In this document: piece by piece, positions 7,675-16,189 of the stretch
Layout of the letters: each line of letters begins with the position of its first letter
Numbering within the stretch: the stretch's first letter is position 1
NCBI GenBank assembly: GCA_023667365.1
Contig: JAMPAG010000016.1
Span: forward strand, 1 to 44,412
Reading direction: 5' to 3'
Origin: a bacterium
GTDB taxonomy: Bacteria; Bacillota; Clostridia; Lachnospirales; Lachnospiraceae
Length of the DNA: 44,412 nucleotides
The notes under the pieces: model-generated
Databases searched by the model: none
Told to the model about the DNA's origin: nothing
The model's input: only the letters and a program-made list of their open reading frames with translations
Made by a program: the position numbers and the translations under genes

Positions 7675-8112
7675 GTGAAAATTTCTTTTTGGATACAGGA
7701 AAAATTTAAGGAGCCGGAGATCGTCATCTGCGGCGCGGAAAAGACAAGGGAGCTTGCGGAGCTAAAGCAGATCATTGCAGAGGCGGTGGATGAGAAGATC
7801 ACGGTTTACGATGAACGGGACGCCGTGCAGATTACACAGAGCGAGATCATCCGTTTTTATGCGAGCAGACAGCGCGTGTATGCGCAGACGGCGGATGCGA
7901 CGTACCTTGTGCGGGCGAGATTGTATGAACTCGAAGAGACATTAAAAAAGCAATTTGTCCGTATTTCCAATTCGGAGATCGTCAACGCAAAAAAGATCAG
8001 AAGAATGGATACGAGCATCGCGGGAACCATTCACATGTATTTGCAGGGAGAGATTGAGACCTATGTATCCAGGCGTTATATGAGCCGGATCAAAGAGAGT
8101 CTGATGTGGTGA
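7675..8112 (+). CDS. LytTR DNA-binding domain transcriptional regulator
   Basis: This 145-residue protein lacks a receiver domain. The C-terminal 95 residues are a LytTR domain: ITQSEIIRFYASRQRVYAQT, YLVRARLYELEETL, FVRISNSEIVNAKKIRRMD, and the final YVSRRYMSRIKESL helix. GTG 7675 follows CAGGGGGA. The next gene encodes a DUF3021 membrane protein, and such pairs are known LytTR regulatory systems in which the membrane protein restrains the regulator. The ABC exporter genes behind it are the probable targets. The perfect 21-bp-spaced direct repeat just upstream is the likely binding site. The signal is unknown. Confidence 0.87.
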   Translation: MKISFWIQEKFKEPEIVICGAEKTRELAELKQIIAEAVDEKITVYDERDAVQITQSEIIRFYASRQRVYAQTADATYLVRARLYELEETLKKQFVRISNSEIVNAKKIRRMDTSIAGTIHMYLQGEIETYVSRRYMSRIKESLMW

Positions 8113-8171
8113 GAAAATGGGGTCAGCCTGCGAGTCAAAGTTTGCAGGCGGCGGAAAGGGTATGGTTTTTT

Positions 8172-8651
8172 ATGTGGAAAAAAAGTATCTGCCGCGGGGC
8201 AGTCAGCTTTGCGGGCTGCGTGACGGTCAACGTGATCATCCTGCTGGCAAAGACGATGGAGGCGGTCAGCGCGACGGGGGACGTACGCGCGATGCCGGCG
8301 CTTGTGCCCGAATATGCGGCATATTTTGAGAATCCGTTTATGGCGCTCATGGTGCAGACACTGCTTTGCGGACTGATCGGCTTTGCGTTCGGCTGCTGTT
8401 CCGTCATCATGGATATTGCGCGATGGAGTATGGTTCGTCAGGCGGTCGTACATTTTGTGGTGACGGCATGTGTGTGGGTGCCGGTCAGTATTTTCTGCTG
8501 GGGACTTGGCAGATACTTCATATCGTTTATCAGCGTTTTTCTTGGCATGTTTTTTACCTATACGGTCGTGTGGACCTGTCAGATCGTGATCTGCAGAAGA
8601 GAGGTTGCGCGCATCAATGAGCAGCTTTTGGAGCAGGCAAAGAATTTATGA
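8172..8651 (+). CDS. DUF3021 family membrane protein, probable inhibitor of the LytTR regulator
   Basis: With an ATG at 8172 (GGAAAGGG upstream) the product has 159 residues and four membrane helices, beginning MWKKSICRGAVSFAGCVTV as in other DUF3021 proteins. A GTG at 8106, overlapping the LytTR stop, would add 22 hydrophilic residues and is also possible; it would couple translation of the two genes. DUF3021 proteins are encoded directly after LytTR regulators lacking a receiver domain and act as membrane-bound antagonists in the LytTR systems studied in streptococci. The C-terminal cytoplasmic tail (CRREVARINEQLLEQAKNL) is charged and could contact the regulator. The inhibitory role here is inferred from the family. 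Confidence 0.8.
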   Translation: MWKKSICRGAVSFAGCVTVNVIILLAKTMEAVSATGDVRAMPALVPEYAAYFENPFMALMVQTLLCGLIGFAFGCCSVIMDIARWSMVRQAVVHFVVTACVWVPVSIFCWGLGRYFISFISVFLGMFFTYTVVWTCQIVICRREVARINEQLLEQAKNL

Positions 8652-8750
8652 CGGGAAAGACCGGCGGCAAAAATAGGAATCAGGAATAGAACCGGAAGGA
8701 TAATAACAGAACAGGCGGCTGTGGAAGCCGTAAAGGAGGAGAACAGGGAT

Positions 8751-9485
8751 ATGGAATATGCGGTGGAGATCAGGGAACTGGTAAAAGATTTCGGAACCAA
8801 ACGCGCAGTCGATCATATTTCTTTCACGATCGAAAAAGGGGAGTTGTTCGCGCTGCTCGGCGTCAACGGCGCGGGCAAGACGACGACGATCCGTATGCTG
8901 TCCGGATTGAGCAGACCGACGGGCGGAGAGGCTTATGTGATGGGAAACCATCTTACGGAAGCGCTTGACGAGATCAAGAGAATCAGCAATCTTTCTCCGC
9001 AGGAGACGGCGGTTGCGCCCAATCTGACTGTGCGGGAAAATCTGCAGTTCGTGGCGCGGATTTACGGCGCGTCCAAGAAAGAAGCCGTGGAGCGGGCGGA
9101 CGCTATGCTGGAACAATGCGGCATGAACGAGATTGCAGAAAAAAAAGCAAAGCTGCTGAGCGGCGGCTGGCAGAGACGCTTAAGTATTGCGATGGCGCTG
9201 ATCACACGGCCGCAGATCCTTTATCTGGACGAGCCGACGCTTGGTCTGGATGTGCTTGCCAGAAGAGAACTTTGGAAAGTGATCGGGAACTTAAAGAAAC
9301 ACGTGACGATCGTACTCACGACACATTATATGGAGGAGGTCGAGGCGCTCTCCGACCATGTGGCCGTCATGATGAACGGCGTTATCAAAGCCTACGGTAC
9401 TTTAGAGGAGATCAAGAACGGGACGGGAAAAGATACGCTGGAGGAAGCGTTTATCGCGATCGCGGAAAAGGAGGAAACAAAATGA
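8751..9485 (+). CDS. ABC transporter ATP-binding protein
   Basis: This 244-residue ATPase of an ABC exporter has Walker A GVNGAGKTT (37-45), the Q-loop region NLSPQET, signature LSGGWQRRLSIAMAL, Walker B ILYLDEPTLGLD and the switch His in TTHYMEEVE. The ATG at 8751 lies 11 bases after AAAGGAGG; an in-frame GTG at 8721 is less likely. Its stop overlaps the permease start (ATGA). It is the third gene of the LytTR operon and, with the permease, forms an exporter for an unknown substrate, commonly drugs or antimicrobial peptides in such systems. A 70-base gap separates it from the DUF3021 stop, with no terminator seen, so co-transcription is likely. Confidence 0.93.
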   Translation: MEYAVEIRELVKDFGTKRAVDHISFTIEKGELFALLGVNGAGKTTTIRMLSGLSRPTGGEAYVMGNHLTEALDEIKRISNLSPQETAVAPNLTVRENLQFVARIYGASKKEAVERADAMLEQCGMNEIAEKKAKLLSGGWQRRLSIAMALITRPQILYLDEPTLGLDVLARRELWKVIGNLKKHVTIVLTTHYMEEVEALSDHVAVMMNGVIKAYGTLEEIKNGTGKDTLEEAFIAIAEKEETK

Positions 9486-10243
9486 GAACAGTTGCGTTTG
9501 CAGGAAGAAATGCGAAAGAATTATTGCGTGATCCGATCAGTTATCTTTTCTGTCTGGGATTTCCGCTGGTCATGCTTGTGATTATGACGGTATTAAATGA
9601 AAGCATTCCGGCGCAGGCAAATATGGTGATTTTTCGGATTGATTATTTATCAAGCGGGATCGCCGTGTTCGGGCTGACGTTTGTGATGCTCTTTACCTGC
9701 CTTCAGGTTGCAAAAGACAGGAGCAGCGCGTTTCTGTTACGGCTCTATGCGTCGCCGATGACAGCGGCGGAATTTATTGGCGGATATATTTTGCCGATTC
9801 TGGTGATCGCGGTGTTACAGAGCATGATCACGTATCTTGCCTCCGTCATGATCGGAGCGGTCACGGGATATACTTTTAAGCTCTCCGGACTGCTCTTGGC
9901 GCTGATCGTGCTGCTTCCGGCGGATTTTCTTTTTATCGGACTCGGATTATTATTTGGAACGATTTTTAATGAGAAAGCAGCGCCGGGGTTGTGCTCCGTC
10001 ATTATCTCCCTGTCCGCGATCTTAGGCGGCATCTGGATGGATGTGGAGGCGCTCGGCGGCGCCTTAAAGAAAATCTGTGAGGCGCTTCCGTTCTATCATA
10101 TCGTGGAGGCGGCAAGGGATACGGTGCGCGGAAATGCGGGACAGACCGCAGGTCATCTGCTGGTCGTCACGGCATACGCGGTCGTTGTGTTTGCGTTGTC
10201 CGTGTTTGTTTTTGCAAAAAAGAGACAGCAGGATTTAAGGTAG
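9482..10243 (+). CDS. ABC-2 type transporter permease
   Basis: This 253-residue membrane protein has six predicted helices: one near residues 21-38, one at 56-75, then four from about 95 to the C-terminus. The layout, with an N-terminal MRTVAFAGRNAKELLRDP and the LLRLYASPMTAAEFIGGY loop, is typical of ABC-2 permeases of the drug and antibiotic exporter group. The ATG overlaps the ATPase stop (ATGA, 9482-9485), so translation is coupled. The gene ends 29 bases before the convergent AEC gene, and no separate terminator can be seen there. It is the last gene of the LytTR-controlled operon. Confidence 0.92.
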   Translation: MRTVAFAGRNAKELLRDPISYLFCLGFPLVMLVIMTVLNESIPAQANMVIFRIDYLSSGIAVFGLTFVMLFTCLQVAKDRSSAFLLRLYASPMTAAEFIGGYILPILVIAVLQSMITYLASVMIGAVTGYTFKLSGLLLALIVLLPADFLFIGLGLLFGTIFNEKAAPGLCSVIISLSAILGGIWMDVEALGGALKKICEALPFYHIVEAARDTVRGNAGQTAGHLLVVTAYAVVVFALSVFVFAKKRQQDLR

Positions 10244-10272
10244 ATGGAGAAAAGCAGCCGGACGGGGAGAAT

Positions 10273-11229
10273 TCAGAACAATCCCAGTATTCTTAGCAGA
10301 TAAAGCCAGCCTGTGAGCGTAAATGCAGAGAGCAGCGTCGTCATCATGACAACGCCGGAGGAGAGTGTTCCGTCGTGTCCCATGTTTTTTGCCATGATAA
10401 AGCAGCTCACCGTTGTCGGCGAACCGAGCATGATAAGGATGGCGACGAGGCTGTCGCCGCGGTAGCCGAAATGAACGGCGGCGGGCAGAAAGAGCGCGCA
10501 GAACAGCACGAGCTTCAAAAACGAGGCGGCGATCGTTGGTTTTAACATGGACGCCGCCTGTCTGAAATGAAAGCTTGCACCCATCGCCATGAGTCCGAGC
10601 GGCGTTGCAAGATTGGCGACATAGCGCACGGTCTTTGTAAAAATGACAGGCTGAGGGATGCGGCATGCCGACCAGAGCAGACCGATCAGAATGCCGAGAA
10701 TAATCGGGTTTGTCACGATGCCGCGGCATGTCTGGCGGATGAGGACGAGGCGGGAATGTCCGTCTTTTGAGGAACGGTCCGTGCGCGTGCATTCCAGCAG
10801 AATCACCGCCATGATGTTATAGAGCGGTACGGAACCGATGATCATCATGGGCGCCATACCGGCGCTCCCGTAAATGTTCTGAATAAAGCTGATGCCTAAA
10901 AGTGCGGCACTGGAACGAAACGAAGCCTGCGTAAATTCGCCGCGGGCTTCTTTATTTTTTAATAAGAGCGAGCAGGCGGCGCAAAGCAGGACGCAGATGA
11001 CCGTGACGACAAAGCAGAACAGGACGAAACCGCCGTCCCAGACTTCCCGGAAGTCCTGCGTGGAAAGCTCTTGAAACAAAAGCACGGGCAGAGCAATCTT
11101 AAAGACAAAGGCGTTCATGACGCTGACAAAATTTTCTTTGAACATGCCGATCGAGCGGAAAAACAGACCGAGCAGCATCAGCAGAAAAACAGGGATCGTG
11201 GCATTCAGGCAAAAGATCAGATTTTCCAT
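10273..11229 (-). CDS. AEC (auxin efflux carrier) family transporter
   Basis: This 318-residue protein has about ten membrane helices in two inverted halves, as in AEC/PIN-like permeases. Bacterial members export or import small organic acids such as malate. Family signs are an N-terminal NATIPVFLLMLLGLFFRSIG, the Pro-containing helix IALPVLLFQEL, and late-half segments VTNPIILGILIGLLW, NLATPLGLMAMGASF and LGSPTTVSCFIMAKNMG. ATG at 11229 was chosen because GGAGG lies six bases before it; a longer frame to 11292 would add 21 residues that overlap the promoter. It is transcribed alone, convergent with the ABC operon and divergent from leuS. Substrate unknown. Confidence 0.9.
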   Translation of the reverse strand: MENLIFCLNATIPVFLLMLLGLFFRSIGMFKENFVSVMNAFVFKIALPVLLFQELSTQDFREVWDGGFVLFCFVVTVICVLLCAACSLLLKNKEARGEFTQASFRSSAALLGISFIQNIYGSAGMAPMMIIGSVPLYNIMAVILLECTRTDRSSKDGHSRLVLIRQTCRGIVTNPIILGILIGLLWSACRIPQPVIFTKTVRYVANLATPLGLMAMGASFHFRQAASMLKPTIAASFLKLVLFCALFLPAAVHFGYRGDSLVAILIMLGSPTTVSCFIMAKNMGHDGTLSSGVVMMTTLLSAFTLTGWLYLLRILGLF

Positions 11230-11277
11230 AAAGCGCCTCCATTGCTGTGTAACGCATTGTATATGTTTCCCATAGCG

Positions 11278-11305
11278 AGTGTAGCACTTCAAAAAGGATT
11301 GTCAA
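11278..11305 (-). promoter_or_regulatory. Sigma-A promoter of the AEC transporter gene
   Basis: On the minus strand TTGACA (plus 11300-11305) and TACACT (plus 11278-11283) are separated by 16 bases. Transcription would begin near 11270, about 40 bases before the ATG. Confidence 0.65.
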
Positions 11306-11312
11306 GAAGAAA

Positions 11313-11384
11313 TCGCAAAGCGAAAGAGATTCGCAAAGCAGAGGAGATTCGCAAAGCAGAGGAGATTCGCAAAGCGGAAGAGAT
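11313..11384 (+). repeat. Four tandem 18-bp repeats between two promoters
   Basis: Units of TCGCAAAGCAGAGGAGAT type start at 11313, 11331, 11349 and 11367, two being identical and the outer two differing at two or three positions. They lie directly upstream of the minus-strand AEC promoter and about 55 bases upstream of the leuS promoter. They are outside any supported gene. Confidence 0.9.
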
Positions 11385-11438
11385 TCGCGACAGGTGCCGG
11401 GGAAAAGCGCAAGATGGCGCAGCGGGGTGCAAATGTGG

Positions 11439-11466
11439 TTGACAAATTGCACGGTGATGATAAAAT
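11439..11466 (+). promoter_or_regulatory. Sigma-A promoter of leuS
   Basis: TTGACA (11439-11444) and TAAAAT (11461-11466) are separated by 16 bases, giving a leader of roughly 105 bases before leuS. The leader contains a stem CGCCCG/CGGGCG and the palindrome GCGGTACCGC followed by TTTTATTAT, which may act as an attenuator. A full T-box is not visible. Confidence 0.6.
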
Positions 11467-11580
11467 GTTGACAGGTATGTAAGCGCCCGTTTCTGTCAGA
11501 CGGACAGCCTGCGGGCGGCGGTACCGCTTTTATTATACTATATTTTATGCGCGGGAGTTCCTGCGGAGTCGGAGGCATCT

Positions 11581-13989
11581 ATGGCAGAATTATATAATCA
11601 CAAAATAGTGGAAAAGAAATGGCAGAAAATCTGGGATGACGAGCAGGCGTTTGCGGCGACGGAGGATTATTCCAAGCCGAAATATTATGCGCTTGTCGAG
11701 TTTCCGTATCCGTCGGGTCAGGGGCTGCATGTCGGACATCCGCGCCCGTATACGGCGATGGACATTGTCGCACGCAAAAGAAGAATGCAGGGCTATAACG
11801 TGTTGTTCCCGATGGGCTGGGACGCGTTCGGACTGCCGACAGAAAATTATGCGATCAAAAATCAGATTCACCCGAAGATCGTGACAAAGAATAATGTTGA
11901 GCGTTTTAAGAATCAGCTTCATGCGATCGGTTATTCTTTTGACTGGAACCGCGAGATCAATACGACGGATCCAGCATATTATCACTGGACGCAGTGGATC
12001 TTTTTACAGCTCTTTAAGAAGGGGCTTGCCTATAAGACGGAAATGCCGATCAACTGGTGTACCTCCTGTAAGGTAGGGCTTGCCAATGAGGAGGTCGTCA
12101 ACGGCGTCTGCGAGCGCTGCGGCGCGCCGGTCATCCGCAAGGCGCAGAGCCAGTGGATGTTAAAGATCACCGACTATGCGCAGAAACTTTTGGACGGGCT
12201 GGATGATGTGGACTACATCGAGCGCGTGAAGGTCTCCCAGAAGAACTGGATCGGCAAGTCCATGGGCGCCGAGGTTGATTTCTCGATCAAAGGAAAAGAG
12301 GACAAACTGCGCATTTATACGACGAGATGCGATACCCTGTTCGGTGCGACCTATATGGTGCTTTCTCCCGAACATCCGCTCATTGATAAATATAAGGATG
12401 AACTTTCTAATTGGGACGAGATCGCCGCATATCGTGAGGCGGCGGCAAGAAAGTCCGATTTTGAGCGTGCGGAGCTTGCAAAGGAAAAGACGGGCGTTGA
12501 GATTCAGGGCTTGCGGGCGGTCAATCCCGTCAACGGTGTGGAAATCCCGATCTGGATTTCCGATTATGTCTTAATGAGCTACGGAACGGGCGCAATCATG
12601 GCGGTACCTGCGCACGACGAGCGCGACTGGGAATTTGCCAAGAAATTTAATCTGCCGATCATCGAGGTTGTTGCGGGCGGCAGAAACGTGCAGGAGGAAG
12701 TGTTCACCGACGTTGCAACGGGAAGGCTTGTCAATTCCGGTTTCCTTGACGGATTGGAGGTCGCCGAGGCGAAGGAAAAGATGATCGCCTTTTTGGAGGA
12801 AAAAGGAATCGGAAACGCAAAGGTAAACTTCAAACTGCGCGACTGGGTATTCTCGAGACAGCGCTACTGGGGCGAGCCGATCCCGATTGTTTATTGCGAG
12901 AAATGCGGTTATGTGCCGCTGGATGAAAGCGAGCTGCCGCTGTTATTGCCGGAGGTGGAAAGCTATATGCCGACAGACAATGGCGAGTCCCCGCTTGCGG
13001 CAATGACCGATTGGGTCAACACAACTTGTCCGTGCTGTCACGGGCCGGCAAAGCGCGAGACGGATACGATGCCGCAGTGGGCGGGATCTTCCTGGTATTT
13101 TATCCGCTATACCGACCCGAAGAACGACAAGGCGCTTGCCGGCAAGGAGGCAATGGAATACTGGCTTCCGGTGGACTGGTACAACGGCGGTATGGAGCAC
13201 ACGACGCTGCATTTGCTTTATTCCCGGTTCTGGCACAGGTTCTTATATGATGAAAAGGTCGTGTCCTGTAAGGAGCCTTACAAAAAGAGAACGTCGCACG
13301 GTATGATTCTCGGCGAGAACGGGGAGAAGATGAGCAAGTCCCGCGGCAATGTCGTCAATCCCGACGATATTGTGCGCGACTACGGGGCGGATACGCTGAG
13401 AACTTATGAAATGTTCATCGGCGCGTTTGAGCTGAGCGCCTGCTGGTCGGAGGACGGCGTGAAAGGATGCCGCCGCTTCCTTGAGAGGGTATGGAAGCTT
13501 CAGGATATGGTAACGGATGAAGAAGGTTTCTCTAAAGATCTGGAAACCAAAATGCATCAGACGGTCAAGAAGGTCAGCATGGATTTTGAGAGCCTGAAAT
13601 ACAATACGGCGATCGCCGCCATGATGGCGCTCATCAATGATTTTTATAAAAAAGGCTCCGTGACAAAAGGAGAATTCCGGACGCTCTTAACGCTCTTAAA
13701 TCCGGTAGCGCCCCATATCACCGAAGAACTTTGGGAACGGAAAGGATATGACGGGAAACTGTATCAGGCGTCATGGCCTCAGTACGATGAGAAAAAGACG
13801 GAAGAGTCCACGGTCGAGATCGCGCTTCAGATTAACGGAAAGACGAGGGCGACGCTTGCGGTCGGCAAGAACGACGCGAAGGACGATGTGCTTGCAAAGG
13901 CGCGCGAGGCGCTTGCAGATAAGCTGACAGGCGCCATCGTCAAAGAGATTTATGTGCCGGGCAGAATCGTCAATATCGTGATGAAGTAA
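11581..13989 (+). CDS. leuS: Leucyl-tRNA synthetase
   Basis: This 802-residue class I synthetase charges tRNA-Leu. The HIGH-type motif is HVGH (residues 50-53) within [16 protein letters not shown], and the KMSKS motif is at 583-587. Between them lie a CP1 editing domain (about 215-410, with the [18 protein letters not shown] motif) and Cys pairs CTSCKVG/CERCGAP and CEKCGY/CPCCHGP that fit zinc ribbons. The C-terminal anticodon-binding and LeuRS-specific domains ([15 protein letters not shown]) are present, so the length is normal. The ATG follows GTCGGAGGCATCT. It is transcribed from its own promoter and followed by a strong terminator. Confidence 0.98.
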   Translation: MAELYNHKIVEKKWQKIWDDEQAFAATEDYSKPKYYALVEFPYPSGQGLHVGHPRPYTAMDIVARKRRMQGYNVLFPMGWDAFGLPTENYAIKNQIHPKIVTKNNVERFKNQLHAIGYSFDWNREINTTDPAYYHWTQWIFLQLFKKGLAYKTEMPINWCTSCKVGLANEEVVNGVCERCGAPVIRKAQSQWMLKITDYAQKLLDGLDDVDYIERVKVSQKNWIGKSMGAEVDFSIKGKEDKLRIYTTRCDTLFGATYMVLSPEHPLIDKYKDELSNWDEIAAYREAAARKSDFERAELAKEKTGVEIQGLRAVNPVNGVEIPIWISDYVLMSYGTGAIMAVPAHDERDWEFAKKFNLPIIEVVAGGRNVQEEVFTDVATGRLVNSGFLDGLEVAEAKEKMIAFLEEKGIGNAKVNFKLRDWVFSRQRYWGEPIPIVYCEKCGYVPLDESELPLLLPEVESYMPTDNGESPLAAMTDWVNTTCPCCHGPAKRETDTMPQWAGSSWYFIRYTDPKNDKALAGKEAMEYWLPVDWYNGGMEHTTLHLLYSRFWHRFLYDEKVVSCKEPYKKRTSHGMILGENGEKMSKSRGNVVNPDDIVRDYGADTLRTYEMFIGAFELSACWSEDGVKGCRRFLERVWKLQDMVTDEEGFSKDLETKMHQTVKKVSMDFESLKYNTAIAAMMALINDFYKKGSVTKGEFRTLLTLLNPVAPHITEELWERKGYDGKLYQASWPQYDEKKTEESTVEIALQINGKTRATLAVGKNDAKDDVLAKAREALADKLTGAIVKEIYVPGRIVNIVMK

Positions 13990-14030
13990 TTCGTACAAAA
14001 TGGTTCCACATGGATTTTGATGCAGGATAC

Positions 14031-14076
14031 AAAAGCCTCTTACGGCGGATGCAATCATCCGTTTTAAGGGGCTTTT
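14031..14076 (+). terminator. Rho-independent terminator of leuS
   Basis: AAAAGCCTCTTA pairs with TAAGGGGCTTTT around an inner CGGATG/CATCCG hairpin, and the 3' arm ends in a T run. It lies 41 bases after the leuS stop. Confidence 0.75.
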
Positions 14077-14153
14077 CGGTCAAAGCGGAGTGATGCCCGC
14101 CGGCGCAGGCTGATCGTACGCAGTATGGCAGATTCGTATGGAGGGTTCGGCAG

Positions 14154-14447
14154 ATGGAGAAAAAAAAGCAGAAAACCGCGATTGCCTTAGAGTATAATCC
14201 CGATGAGGAAGCGCCCAAAATTATAGCAACGGGAAAAGGCAGAGTCGCGGAAAAGATTATAGAGACGGCGAAGGAAGCCGACGTGCCCATCCACGAGGAT
14301 TCCAAGCTTGCGGAGACGCTTTCCAAGCTGGAGATCGGAGAAATGATCCCCCCCGAACTCTATGAAGTCGTCGCGGAGATTCTTGTTTTTGTCGATGCCA
14401 TGGATAAAATCAAGGCGAAGATGGAGAAGAAGGGCGTAGACATCTAA
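14154..14447 (+). CDS. FlhB C-terminal domain homologue (YlqH family)
   Basis: This 97-residue soluble protein corresponds to the cytoplasmic domain of the flagellar/type III export switch protein FlhB, without its membrane part. It contains TAIALEYNPDEEAPKIIATGKG, RVAEKIIETAKEADVPIHED, LAETLSKLEIGEMIPPELYEVVAEIL. The self-cleaving NPTH motif is replaced by NPDE, so no autocleavage is expected. Bacillus YlqH is the same type and its gene lies near rnhB; here the gene is followed by yraN, a related arrangement. No flagellar genes are in the window. The function of stand-alone YlqH proteins is not settled. Confidence 0.88.
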   Translation: MEKKKQKTAIALEYNPDEEAPKIIATGKGRVAEKIIETAKEADVPIHEDSKLAETLSKLEIGEMIPPELYEVVAEILVFVDAMDKIKAKMEKKGVDI

Positions 14448-14470
14448 ATGCGTTTTGCAATAGCCTAACT

Positions 14471-14546
14471 AGATTTGGATGTCAAAAGCCCTGCAATCAA
14501 ATCTGCTGTGTGAAGCTGACAAGCAGGGCTCTTGACATCCGAATCT
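14471..14546 (+). repeat. Long imperfect inverted repeat, about 23 pairs
   Basis: AGATTTGGATGTCAAAAGCC plus CTGC pairs with GCAGGGCT, CTTGACATCC and GAATCT, with one or two internal mismatches and a 29-base loop. It lies between ylqH and yraN, has no T tract on the plus strand and only TTAATAAAA after it. It may be a terminator, an RNA-processing hairpin or a small palindromic mobile element. Confidence 0.75.
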
Positions 14547-14576
14547 TAATAAAAGATAACAGAAAAGAGGAATTGC

Positions 14577-14942
14577 TTGAATAAAAGACAAATCGGAGCA
14601 GAACAGGAGTCGGCCGCCTGCGCTTATTTAGAGCAGAACGGCGTGACGATCGTGGAGCGCAATTACCGGACGCGCCGCGGCGAGGTTGATCTGATCGTTC
14701 TGCATGAGGGGTATCTGGTGTTTGTGGAGGTCAAGTACCGTGCAGGCGCGGACTGCGGTTTTCCGGAGGAGGCGGTAACGGCTGCCAAGCAGAGGACGAT
14801 CTGCAGGGTGGCGGAATGGTATTTGTACACGCATGGGACAATCATGGAACAGGCGCCGCGCGGTGTCCGTTATGACGTGATCGCAATTCTTGGCGCGCAG
14901 GTGCGCTGGATTCAGAACGCGTTTGATCACAGGACGTGCTGA
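14577..14942 (+). CDS. YraN family (UPF0102) endonuclease-like protein
   Basis: This 121-residue protein has a restriction-endonuclease-like fold. The family signature is clear: ERNYRTRRGEVDLIVLHEGY and LVFVEVKYRAG supply the E, D and E-x-K residues of a PD-(D/E)XK nuclease site. The start is a TTG at 14577, six bases after AGAGG; there is no closer ATG. YraN proteins are found near rnhB, ylqH and processing-chaperone genes in many bacteria, and a role in DNA repair or recombination has been proposed, but the natural substrate is not known. No gene is supported in the following 180 bases before pgeF. Confidence 0.9.
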   Translation: MNKRQIGAEQESAACAYLEQNGVTIVERNYRTRRGEVDLIVLHEGYLVFVEVKYRAGADCGFPEEAVTAAKQRTICRVAEWYLYTHGTIMEQAPRGVRYDVIAILGAQVRWIQNAFDHRTC

Positions 14943-15122
14943 CGGTATATTGTCGGCATTGCAAGGAACGGATAAGGATGCGTCGAGAGACGGATGCGGG
15001 ACCGGATTTGGTACTGCCGACAGCATAAAGGATGTGTGCGGGGAACGGAAGGACAGGAAGGTCCGGACCGGCGGAGCGGCGAATACCGGATTTTCCGGCA
15101 GCGTATTTCGAAGGAGTGACGG

Positions 15123-16070
15123 ATGGAACTGATCAGAACAAAGAGCCGTGTGGAAAATAATACAGGCGTGCATGTCAATCACGCACAAATCGGGGAAGCG
15201 GATTTTCCGTATCTCACATTTCCGAATCTGGAACAGCTTGATTTTTTAACGCATCTATTTACAACGAGAATGGGCGGCGTCAGCAGCGGCGCACTGCAAA
15301 GCCTGAATTTGTCTTATGCCAGAGGCGATATGCCGTCCAATGTGGATGAAAATTTTACCCGTGTCGCTGAGGTGATGGGGGTTTCCGTGGCGGATATGGT
15401 CTTTACGGATCAGACGCACACGGCGAACGTTCGCGTGGTAACGGAGGAAGATCGGGGAAAAGGCGCTGTCAGACCGAGGGATTTCCAGCAGATTGACGGG
15501 CTTATCACCAATACGCCGGGAGTCGTGCTCTGCGCATTTTTTGCGGACTGCGTGCCGATCCTTTTAGCGGATCCGGTACATCGCGCCATCGGGCTTGCGC
15601 ATTCGGGCTGGCGCGGGACCGCGGCGTCGATCTCACAGGAAACGCTCGGCAAAATGCGCGATGTCTATGGGACAAGACCGGAAGACTGCTTCGCGGCGGT
15701 CGGTCCTTCCATCTGCAGGGATTGTTACGAGGTGAGCGCGGAGGTCGCGGAGGTATTTCTGGAAATGTTCAGGATCTCCGCCGCTGTTTCCAAAGCGGAG
15801 GCGGAGGAAAAGAAATCCATTCTTTACCGGAAACCGGACGGTAAATATCAACTTGACCTATGGCGTGCAAACGAGCGCTTATTGCTGGATGCCGGTGTGC
15901 CTGCGGAACATACTTTTGTAACGGACGTCTGTACCTGCTGTAATCCGCAGTTTTTGTTTTCGCATCGGGCGAGCAGCGGACAGCGCGGAAATCTGGGCGC
16001 GTTCATGATGATAAAAAATCGTGCTTTGCACGATTTCGAAGAATCGTTTCACGATTCTTCCGGGTTGTGA
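15123..16070 (+). CDS. pgeF: Peptidoglycan editing factor / multicopper polyphenol oxidoreductase-like protein (YfiH/YlmD family)
   Basis: This 315-residue protein belongs to the DUF152/PgeF family; members correct wrongly built peptidoglycan precursors, and purified homologues act on purine nucleosides. The conserved zinc ligands are seen in TDQTHTANVR (His near 98), FFADCVPILL (Cys near 141) and LAHSGWRGT (His near 158), with AVGPSICRDCYEV and DVCTCCNPQFLFSHR later. The ATG follows AAGGAG. The normal family end is near GNLGAFMMIK; here about 17 more residues (NRALHDFEESFHDSSGL) are encoded by two palindromic hairpins of a dispersed repeat, so the C-terminus has been extended by the element. 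Confidence 0.92.
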   Translation: MELIRTKSRVENNTGVHVNHAQIGEADFPYLTFPNLEQLDFLTHLFTTRMGGVSSGALQSLNLSYARGDMPSNVDENFTRVAEVMGVSVADMVFTDQTHTANVRVVTEEDRGKGAVRPRDFQQIDGLITNTPGVVLCAFFADCVPILLADPVHRAIGLAHSGWRGTAASISQETLGKMRDVYGTRPEDCFAAVGPSICRDCYEVSAEVAEVFLEMFRISAAVSKAEAEEKKSILYRKPDGKYQLDLWRANERLLLDAGVPAEHTFVTDVCTCCNPQFLFSHRASSGQRGNLGAFMMIKNRALHDFEESFHDSSGL

Positions 16071-16121
16071 AATTTCCTATAGGTTAAAAAATCGTGCTTC
16101 GCACGCTTTCGAGGAAATTTC
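16016..16121 (+). repeat. Dispersed hairpin element overlapping the 3' end of pgeF
   Basis: Three stems follow each other: AAATCGTGC/GCACGATTT (16016-16036), GAAGAATCG/CGATTCTTC (16038-16060), and an outer GAAATTTCC/GGAAATTTC (16069-16121) that encloses CGTGC/GCACG. The words CGATTCTTCCGGG, GAAATTTCC and GTTAAAAA recur at 31526-31566, and the CGTGC-TTC-GCACG hairpin recurs at 33357. Confidence 0.75.
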
Positions 16122-16130
16122 TGTGGGGAA

Positions 16131-16162
16131 AAAGAGTTCCGCTGACGCGAAGCTCTTTTTTC
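16131..16162 (+). terminator. Rho-independent terminator of pgeF
   Basis: AAAGAGTTCCGC, loop TGAC, GCGAAGCTCTTTTTT: a stem ending in six T residues after the hairpin element, 60 bases past the pgeF stop. Confidence 0.75.
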
Positions 16163-16189
16163 TTCATAATTTCTTTCGTTTTTTCGTTC

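Noticed and set aside
14154..14447. Part of a flagellar or type III secretion operon
   Set aside because: The protein lacks the membrane half of FlhB and the NPTH cleavage site, and no other export genes are near; it is a stand-alone YlqH-type protein.
14890..15132. Small plus-strand frame between yraN and pgeF
   Set aside because: It starts inside yraN, has no ribosome site and its Gly/Asp/Lys composition looks non-coding.
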